This document shows, in pieces, positions 30,032 through 36,094 of a DNA stretch of 56,612 bases (positions are counted from its first letter, which is position 1; each line of letters opens with the position of its first letter). The stretch is taken from positions 1 through 56,612 of the forward strand of contig QHCE01000007.1 of assembly GCA_003243955.1 (NCBI GenBank), written 5' to 3'. The notes below the pieces were generated by a model. That model ran no database searches, had not been told where the DNA came from, and saw nothing but the letters and a program-made list of their open reading frames with translations. The DNA comes from Acidimicrobiales bacterium (GTDB lineage: Bacteria > Actinomycetota > Actinomycetes > Mycobacteriales > QHCE01). Both the position numbers and the translations under genes were made by a program.

Positions 30032-31696
30032 ATGATTGAGTCACTCGGGGCGCACGTCGCGGCACTCTATAGCGCGAAGCCAGGGAGCGTGCACGCGCCA
30101 TCGATCGATTACGCGGCACTGTCGCCGATCCTGATCGTGCTCGGCGCTGCGTGTTTGGGGATCGTCGTGGAAGCTTTTTCCCCGCGTCGTGCGCGCCGCG
30201 CCATCCAGTTTGTGCTTGCTGTCGCCGCCTTGCTGACCGCTGGAGCCGCCGTTGTCTGGCAGGCGGGCGCAAACCTCACCACCGCCTCCGGCGCGGTGGC
30301 CATCGATTCGGCTGGGTTGTTCTTCCAAGGCAGCATCATTGTGCTGGGATTACTTGCTGTGCTGCTGATTGCTGAGCAGAAACTGGAGCGCGGCGGGGCA
30401 TTTGCTGTCCAGCCGGCTGGGCCGGATCGATCTGTCAGTTCAGGTACCGGAGGCGTTGGGGGCACTCAGGGCGCCGGGGTCGCTGGGGGAGCCGGGGGTA
30501 TGGCGAGTTCGGAATCCGTGCGAGTTCCCACGAACACTGAGGTTTTTCCGCTCACGATGTTTGCGCTGGCCGGGATGTTGCTGTTCGTTACCGCGAATGA
30601 TCTTCTAGTGATGTTCGTTGCGCTGGAAGTGTTATCCCTTCCGTTGTATCTGCTCTGTGGTCTCGCTAGACGCCGCCGGCTGCTTTCGCAGGAAGCGGCG
30701 ATGAAGTACTTCCTCTTGGGGGCGTTCGCCTCCGCGTTCTTCCTATACGGTGTTGCGCTGCTGTATGGCTACGCTGGAACGGTATCGCTGGGGGGTATTG
30801 CAGGCGCTATTGCGCATGGCCCCAGCCCAACCTTGGGTGGACACGCTAGCCAGACGCTGCTGTTGCTGGGGCTTTCGCTGCTGATCGTGGGATTGTTGTT
30901 TAAAGCGGGTGCGGCGCCGTTTCATTCCTGGACACCGGACGTGTACCAAGGCGCCCCTACGCCGATAACCGCACTCATGGCGGCCTGCACCAAGGTCGCC
31001 GCTTTCGGTGCTATTGCCCGTGTGCTTTATATCTGCTTTGACAAAGCCGCACAGGACTGGCGGCCCATTCTGATCACAGTAGCTATCGTCACCATGGTGA
31101 CGGGAGCCGTCCTGGCTATCACTCAGACAGACATCAAACGGCTGCTGGCGTACTCCTCGATCGCCAATGCTGGTTTCATTCTCACCGGAACAGTGACGTT
31201 GAGTGCGGCCGGCTTGTCGGCCACCATGTTTTACCTTGTCGCATATGGTTTCATGACGCTGGGCGCGCTGGGTGTGGTGATGACCGTTCGTGACGCTGGT
31301 GGCGAAGCCAATCACATTTCGCGCTGGGCAGGGCTCGCGCGCCGCTCTCCAGCGGTGGCTGGTGTCATGACGTTTTTCCTGCTTGCTTTCGCTGGCATTC
31401 CGTTAACGAGTGGATTCACCAGTAAGTTTGCGGTGTTTTCGGCAGCATTTGGTGCTGGACGGTTGGAGCTGGTGATCGTCGGTGTGATCGCCAGCATGGT
31501 GTTGGTTTTTCCGTATCTGCGGCTGGTGGTGTTGATGTATGCCGCAGAACCAGCGGCCGATAGCGCCACCGTCCAGCTTCCGGGTGGTCCAACTCGGCTG
31601 GCGATCGCAGTGGGGGCGCTGGCGACGCTGGCATTGGGTGTAGCACCGGGACCACTGCTGCAGTTAGCCAGCAATGCGGCCCACTTCGTGGCGTGA
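30032..31696 (+). CDS. nuoN: NADH-quinone oxidoreductase subunit N
   Basis: The 554-residue last subunit of the operon, a proton-pumping antiporter-like protein. It shows FVALEVLSLPLYLLCGLARR near residue 192, KAGAAPFHSWTPDVYQGAPTP near residue 291 and YSSIANAGFILTG near residue 373. Residues 135-155 form a Gly-rich loop (GTGGVGGTQGAGVAGGAGG) not normal for the family, encoded by DNA that resembles the 15-base repeat of nuoB/nuoG/pcrA in degenerate form. The last 30 codons have a second, diverged copy at 32584-32671. Confidence 0.95.
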   Translation: MIESLGAHVAALYSAKPGSVHAPSIDYAALSPILIVLGAACLGIVVEAFSPRRARRAIQFVLAVAALLTAGAAVVWQAGANLTTASGAVAIDSAGLFFQGSIIVLGLLAVLLIAEQKLERGGAFAVQPAGPDRSVSSGTGGVGGTQGAGVAGGAGGMASSESVRVPTNTEVFPLTMFALAGMLLFVTANDLLVMFVALEVLSLPLYLLCGLARRRRLLSQEAAMKYFLLGAFASAFFLYGVALLYGYAGTVSLGGIAGAIAHGPSPTLGGHASQTLLLLGLSLLIVGLLFKAGAAPFHSWTPDVYQGAPTPITALMAACTKVAAFGAIARVLYICFDKAAQDWRPILITVAIVTMVTGAVLAITQTDIKRLLAYSSIANAGFILTGTVTLSAAGLSATMFYLVAYGFMTLGALGVVMTVRDAGGEANHISRWAGLARRSPAVAGVMTFFLLAFAGIPLTSGFTSKFAVFSAAFGAGRLELVIVGVIASMVLVFPYLRLVVLMYAAEPAADSATVQLPGGPTRLAIAVGALATLALGVAPGPLLQLASNAAHFVA

Positions 31697-31731
31697 AGTG
31701 GTCAAGTTATGGCGAGCCGCGGTAAGTTAAT

Positions 31732-32400
31732 TCAGCGGCTAGTTGCATGCAATGCCACTGGTCGGGTGGCGAGCGTACTGCGGACTGTGGAGTGGGCTTC
31801 GATCCAGTTTCGTAGTTGCGGGTTGATCCACTGGACAAGGGTGAGTAGATCGTTGTGGTGCTGTGCGAGCGGTTGTCGATGGATGGGCTCATGGTGAGCG
31901 ATGCGATTACGTAGCCCATGGAGGCGGGAAAGCCGATCATGTAGTGGCCTTCTGCGTGGCTGACCAGCAAAACCGTGGTGCAAACACCATCGCCACAGAG
32001 TCAGCTCGTAATGTCCGGATACTAGGAACCGCCAGAATCCTAAGGGTATTTCGGCAATGACTCGACCGGGGGTTTCAGGTTTAGGCCGATGACCATCGGT
32101 TAGCCGGGCACGCGCTATTGCGATGTCTGTTGTTCTGCGCGGCGTCAAAATACCCGCAGGGTCCAGATACCAGCGGGGCTCATTGTGTTGTTTGATGCTC
32201 CACTGAGTGAGCTGCATATGCATGGCGTTGCGAACAAAAATCTCAAGGTGCGCAATGTCTATCCAGAAGGCGCCAGATATGGCGGCATTCCAAATATAGA
32301 GCTGTACGGCTGCATCAAGGTCACCGCCACTAACGTGGCAGTAGGGCGATAGTCGTTCAACGGATATCGCTTCCTCAACAGTGGTCACTGACTTAGCCAC
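31732..32400 (-). CDS. AbiF-like (Abi_2 family) HEPN protein
   Basis: A 222-residue protein of the abortive-infection family. The HEPN RNase motif R-N-x-x-x-H is present as RNRIAHH at residues 164-170, within HDRLSRLHGLRNRIAHHEP. The family core FWIDIAHLEIFVRNAM (residues 45-60) and LGFWRFLVSGHYELTLW (residues 120-136) are also seen. HEPN proteins of this type are expected to cut RNA and stop growth of infected cells. It starts with GTG 32400, with AAAGG eight bases before. A strongly folded stretch just upstream is a good candidate for the partner RNA known from AbiF systems. It converges on nuoN and is flanked by two copies of the nuoN tail, which suggests arrival by recombination. Confidence 0.85.
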   Translation of the reverse strand: MAKSVTTVEEAISVERLSPYCHVSGGDLDAAVQLYIWNAAISGAFWIDIAHLEIFVRNAMHMQLTQWSIKQHNEPRWYLDPAGILTPRRTTDIAIARARLTDGHRPKPETPGRVIAEIPLGFWRFLVSGHYELTLWRWCLHHGFAGQPRRRPLHDRLSRLHGLRNRIAHHEPIHRQPLAQHHNDLLTLVQWINPQLRNWIEAHSTVRSTLATRPVALHATSR

Positions 32401-32412
32401 ATCGAGCCCTTT

Positions 32413-32480
32413 CGTGTATGCTCGTTTTGTACACCCCGGTGGCCTCTACCCGCGAGAGCGGGCACGACGCCGGGGTTTCG
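32413..32480 (-). ncRNA. candidate AbiF-associated structured RNA
   Basis: On the minus strand, ACCCCGG (32476-32470) pairs with CCGGGGT (32439-32433), enclosing a perfect 5-bp hairpin CCCGC-TCTC-GCGGG (32462-32449). A second small hairpin, GTGTA/TACAC, follows near 32434-32414. The fold ends about 13 bases before the gene start. A -10-like TAACAT lies just upstream of the first stem. Known: an RNA motif associated with abiF genes has been described by comparative genomics and acts as antitoxin or guide partner in such systems. The match to that motif is inferred from position and fold, not from a covariance search. Confidence 0.55.
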
Positions 32481-32583
32481 TATGTTACGGAGTATCCGCC
32501 TTGCCTAGACGGGGCTCCATGACCGGCCTAGATTTTTCTGCCCGGCTGGCCGTGCTTTAACCGGCACGGAACGCTTACCAAGC

Positions 32584-32671
32584 TGCAGTGGAGGCGCTGG
32601 CCTTGGGTGTGGCACCGGGGCCGCTGCTGGAGTTAGCCAGCAACGCGGCTCACTTCGTAGCGTGAAGTGGT
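32584..32671 (+). pseudogene. second, diverged copy of the nuoN 3' end
   Basis: About 88 bases match nuoN 31609-31705 with a 9-base in-frame gap. They would read ALGVAPGPLLELASNAAHFVA and a stop, against ALGVAPGPLLQLASNAAHFVA in nuoN, and both copies continue GAAGTGGTC after the stop. Most differences are at third codon positions, so this looks like the tail of another nuoN allele rather than a fresh duplication. Eight more matching bases (CGGCTGGC, 32543-32550) lie upstream beyond a short unrelated insert. Confidence 0.85.
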
Positions 32672-32697
32672 CGATGAGCATCGCGTAAGGAAGGAAG

Positions 32698-32889
32698 GTA
32701 AAAACCATCGATGGCGACATCGCGGACTTGGCCAAGCGGCGAGAACGTGAACTGCGCTGGACCGAAATACGCCAAGCCTATGATCGGTTGCGTCAGGATA
32801 TACCAGCATGGAACGACTACCAGGCCGAAGCCCATCTTCTCGATCAGGCAACGGCAGACGGTCTGGACAGTGAGCCGCCATACCACTAG
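32698..32889 (+). pseudogene. remnant of a MazE-like antitoxin gene
   Basis: An open stretch of 63 codons ending in TAG 32887-32889. It reads LAKRRERELRWTEIRQAYDR and LRQDIPAWNDYQAEAHLLDQ, a charged helical protein of the size of a MazE-type antitoxin, just before a MazF-like frame. There is no normal start: GTA stands at 32698, nine bases after a strong GGAAGG, where GTG would be expected. I infer a lost start codon. Antitoxin identity rests on size, charge and position. Confidence 0.5.
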
Positions 32890-32931
32890 AAGCCCCGAGA
32901 TCATCGGTACAGAGCGTGCGGCATACCGCAT

Positions 32932-33286
32932 AGCACTATTCGCCAAGGTGATATCTACCTGTGCGAGTTCCGAACACCACCCGGTCATGAGCAGCACGGC
33001 CTTCGGCCAGTAGTGGTCATTGCCAATGAGCCTTATCATTTGAGCATTCCGCGCATGACCATCGTGATTGCTTTGACGTCGGTGAACCGCAGATTGCCCC
33101 ACCACGTCGAAATACAGCCGGACCCAGCGAACGGACTGCGTTACACCAGCTATGCCATTACCGAACAACCAAAAGCCGTCTCTGCGGAAAGGCTGCGAGG
33201 GGACCCGTCAAGGCTCGCTCGCGGCGCAACCTCTAGAGCAGATCTTGGCATACGTCCCGATGTTCATAGAGCCAACGAGCTTGTAG
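32932..33286 (+). pseudogene. MazF/PemK-type toxin pseudogene
   Basis: The frame from 32932 reads IRQGDIYLCEFRTPPGHEQH then GLRPVVVIANEPYHLS and further ITEQPKAVSAERL, a clear PemK/MazF pattern with the N-terminal R-x-GDIY and the RPVVVI strand. It has no start codon: CATAGC stands where CATGAGC would give one. Near 33220 the reading shifts, since the expected C-terminus (EQILAYVPMFIEPTSL, stop 33284-33286) is in another frame. The gene should be inactive as a toxin. Confidence 0.75.
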
Positions 33287-33393
33287 GGCCGAGCGATGGT
33301 TGACTCGGCAATTAGCCGATAGCAATGAACGCGCTCCACCTCACATGTCGGCGCTGCTGAGCTGTCGTAAACAGGGACTATACGATGCAAGGG

Positions 33394-33693
33394 TTATGAG
33401 ATGGACTCCGTAATTCGTGTTTTCTCTAGGCGTCCGTTAATGAAATAGGAACCGAAACCCGTGATAGAACCACCACCGGTGCCCGTAAGCTGTAAGGACT
33501 GAACATGCTGCTCACCTGTGTAGGCACCATTAGGACCTGCTACGCTTAGGAAATTAACATCGCGACGATTCGCGCTGACTGTTGCAGTCCAGTGGTTTGA
33601 ATCCCCTGTTACCGCGAAGCAAATATACTCATTGCAGTCCCTAACGTCGGCCATTGCGGCGGGAGATGATACAAATACGCCCATCAACGCCAT
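33394..33693 (-). CDS. small secreted protein of unknown function
   Basis: A 99-residue frame. The N-terminus MALMGVFVSSPAAMA looks like the hydrophobic end of a signal peptide with cleavage after AMA, and the mature part (DVRDCNEYICFAVTGDSNHW) has two cysteines close together and is Gly/Thr/Ser-rich. The basic start of the signal is missing; AAGGAG lies 14 bases before ATG 33693, and a Lys/Arg-bearing stretch (MGSILKEFAAFR) occurs upstream in another frame, so the 5' end may be frameshifted. No family recognised. It lies in the accessory islet. Confidence 0.45.
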   Translation of the reverse strand: MALMGVFVSSPAAMADVRDCNEYICFAVTGDSNHWTATVSANRRDVNFLSVAGPNGAYTGEQHVQSLQLTGTGGGSITGFGSYFINGRLEKTRITESIS

Positions 33694-34035
33694 CGAAACG
33701 CCGCAAACTCCTTGAGAATTGATCCCATATTCTACACCTTCTACTCGAATGCAGGGCTGCCGTGCCGCCCGCTGGCGAATTACCGTATCACCGCTCGAAC
33801 GCTCATGTAGACGATTGCGGCAACTATCGCCGCTTAGATGTAAGCATCGTGAGTCACCGACGATGAAATCTATGGCAGACCGGCCATGCTTAGCTCCTTA
33901 AGCCGTCAAGTGAAAACATCATATGGTCTAGCTGCCGTTGCTGAGCTATCAATGCGGAAGCTGACGATGACGGTCCACTACACCACATAATAAGGAGTAC
34001 ACTCCTGAGGAGTTCATTCCTCTCTTGGAGCGCAT
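33694..34035. other. intergenic stretch without a recognisable gene
   Basis: No frame in this stretch has protein-like character. Its right end holds two tandem imperfect palindromes (listed separately) and the ribosome site of the ATPase gene. The rest looks like decayed sequence. Confidence 0.6.
33993..34021. promoter_or_regulatory. two tandem palindromes before the DUF234-type ATPase
   Basis: AGGAGTACACTCCT (33993-34006) and AGGAGTTCATTCCT (34008-34021) are both near-palindromic and stand 15 bases apart, ending 14 bases before the TTG start. The spacing and symmetry fit paired operator half-sites or a dyad. No regulator gene is adjacent. Part of the stretch could also serve as ribosome-binding sequence. 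Confidence 0.4.
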
Positions 34036-35490
34036 TTGCTGAAGAAACCGGATCACGTCTTTGATCGCGAAGCGCAATGGCGCGCTCTCGCGCAGTTCGT
34101 GGATCGCGTCGGCCAACGACCGCAGTTCGGCGTGGTCAGCGGGCGACGCCGACAGGGTAAGACTTATCTCTTGGAGAGCCTTGCCACGGCCAGCGGTGGT
34201 TTCTACTTTGGAGCTACAGAGGCTACAGAGGCTGATTCCTTGCGTCAGCTTTCAACTGAGCTCACTAGATACTTAAAGTTACCTGCCCCGCTCCGCTTCG
34301 CCGATTGGCGTGAGGCGGTTAGCTACCTATTCGCTGAACCTCGTTTGCGTTCTGTACCCATAATTATTGACGAGTTTCCGTTTCTCAGTAAGGCTTCGCC
34401 TGCGCTTCCCTCAATTTTGCAGCATGCCATCGACCGGACGGCGATCCCACGGAAAGGCCCTTCGCTATTGATTTGCGGCTCGGCGCAGTCAATAATGGGG
34501 CGTTTACTCGCAGGTCAAGCCCCGCTACGTGGGCGGGCCAACCTTGAACTACGGCTACGCCCTTTCGACCATTGGATTGCGGCACGGTACTGGGGGATCA
34601 GCGATCCGGAGCTCGCCATTATGGTGCATGCCATTGTTGGTGGAACGCCCGCCTATCGAGAGTTCGTATCAGGTGACGCTCCAGGAGATCGCGGCGATTT
34701 TGACGATTGGGTGACTCGAACTGTGCTCAATCCTGCGACGCCGTTGTTCTTGGAGGCCCGCTATCAGCTAGCCGAGGAGGTGACCGATCACCGGGAAACC
34801 GGGCTGTATCCGTCGCTGTTAGCAGCGATTGCCACTGGCAGTAACACCCGTGGTGGTATCGCCTCGGTGGTCGGTCGGAAAAGCAACGACTTGACCCATT
34901 ACCTCAACGTGCTGGAAGACACCGGACTCATCATGCGGGTTCAGGATGCGTTCCGGTCCGGACGTTCTATCTACCGGATCGCTGAGCCACTGATCACGTT
35001 TCATCAGGCCATCGTGCGTACAGAACTCGGTCCACTGGAATCCGGGCGGGCCGGGCAAGTATGGGCACGTAAGCAACCCCAGTTCCTAGCCCAAGTTCTA
35101 GGGCCGCACTTTGAGGCATTGTGTCGCTCCTATACTGAACTTGCCCCCGCTGAGCTGTTCGGCGCCCGGCCAAGCCAGGTGCAATCAGGTGTGGTTACCG
35201 ATTCCGTTCATCGCACCCAGATCGAGATTGACGTCGTCGCTTTCGACGTTCCAGAGCCAGGTAAGCCGCCCCGTGTTTTAGCGCTCGGCGAGGCCAAATG
35301 GGGCAAAGTATTGGGGATACGCCACATTGAACGCTTGCGACGAGCGCGGGAGCTACTGACCGAGCGGGGGTATGACACCCGAGACACCACCTTGGCTTGC
35401 TACAGCGGCGCCGGATTTGAGGCGGGTTTGAGCGGAAGTGGTGAAAGGGTGAGGCTGATCGGACTTGAGGACCTCTACACTCCCACGTGA
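34036..35490 (+). CDS. AAA ATPase with C-terminal DUF234/nuclease-like domain
   Basis: A 484-residue protein of the archaeal/bacterial ATPase family often found in mobile regions. Walker A is VSGRRRQGKTYLL near residues 34-46 and Walker B is VPIIIDEFPFLS near residue 110. A winged-helix part near residues 270-310 (TRGGIASVVGRKSNDLTHYL) is followed by a restriction-like domain whose E-I-D-V-V-A and LGEAKWGK motifs (near residues 395 and 418) could be nuclease residues. Function is not established. It starts with TTG 34036, with GGAG nine bases before, and converges on the chorismate mutase gene with four bases between. Confidence 0.75.
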   Translation: MLKKPDHVFDREAQWRALAQFVDRVGQRPQFGVVSGRRRQGKTYLLESLATASGGFYFGATEATEADSLRQLSTELTRYLKLPAPLRFADWREAVSYLFAEPRLRSVPIIIDEFPFLSKASPALPSILQHAIDRTAIPRKGPSLLICGSAQSIMGRLLAGQAPLRGRANLELRLRPFDHWIAARYWGISDPELAIMVHAIVGGTPAYREFVSGDAPGDRGDFDDWVTRTVLNPATPLFLEARYQLAEEVTDHRETGLYPSLLAAIATGSNTRGGIASVVGRKSNDLTHYLNVLEDTGLIMRVQDAFRSGRSIYRIAEPLITFHQAIVRTELGPLESGRAGQVWARKQPQFLAQVLGPHFEALCRSYTELAPAELFGARPSQVQSGVVTDSVHRTQIEIDVVAFDVPEPGKPPRVLALGEAKWGKVLGIRHIERLRRARELLTERGYDTRDTTLACYSGAGFEAGLSGSGERVRLIGLEDLYTPT

Positions 35491-35494
35491 GCTT

Positions 35495-35806
35495 CTACAG
35501 CGCGCCGCGGCCGGCACGCAGCAGCAGCATCGCCAGCTGGGTGCCTAGCGGACCTAGCTCGTGGTGGAACTTGTGAATAATTTCTTGCTCCCTGGAGAGC
35601 ACGATTCGGGTACCTCCGGCCGCGACTCGACGCGCACCGACCTCTTTGCTTGCCGCGGAACGTTCCCGCCACAGCTTGATCATCGCCGCGTCGGCTTCGT
35701 CGATACGTTTCCGTAGAGCATCAATGTCGCGGGCATCCAGCGATGGCGCAGTGCCATCCTCAGTCCATGGGGTGCTGCTGATGTCCTCACTGGTCGCAGT
35801 GGGCAT
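35495..35806 (-). CDS. chorismate mutase (AroQ type)
   Basis: A 103-residue all-helical enzyme that turns chorismate into prephenate for Phe/Tyr synthesis. It shows IDALRKRIDEADAAMIKLWRERSAASKEVG near residues 28-57 in pieces, with the catalytic Arg and Lys positions of AroQ, and SREQEIIHKFHHELG near residue 72. ATG 35806 is preceded by GGAGGAGAA. The same gene stands next to pcrA in many actinobacteria, here divergent from it across 288 bases. Confidence 0.88.
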   Translation of the reverse strand: MPTATSEDISSTPWTEDGTAPSLDARDIDALRKRIDEADAAMIKLWRERSAASKEVGARRVAAGGTRIVLSREQEIIHKFHHELGPLGTQLAMLLLRAGRGAL

Positions 35807-36094
35807 TTTCGTTCTCCTCCAACTGTTGGTGTGGGCGACCCTCCCGAGGAGACGTCCGCCCCAGATGTCTCTGTGGGCGATAGTGAACTCAGGCTAGAAC
35901 GCTTCGGCCACTAATACCCGGTGGTGGAAAAAACAAAAGGCCGAGGGTGTCTGCATGATGTATATCGTGTCATATGTGGTAAAGCATTTTAGATGCGGGC
36001 CGACGTTGGCTGGCAGCAATCCACTTCATGGGTGATAGGCGTTAAGCCGGTGCAAGCGCGTAGCCATCGCGCTGAGCAATAGACTCTAGTCACA

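Noticed and set aside
32711-33013. Frame starting at ATG 32711 after the strong GGAAGG site
   Set aside because: Its product has no protein-like pattern, and the antitoxin and toxin homology lie in other frames, so it is a shadow.
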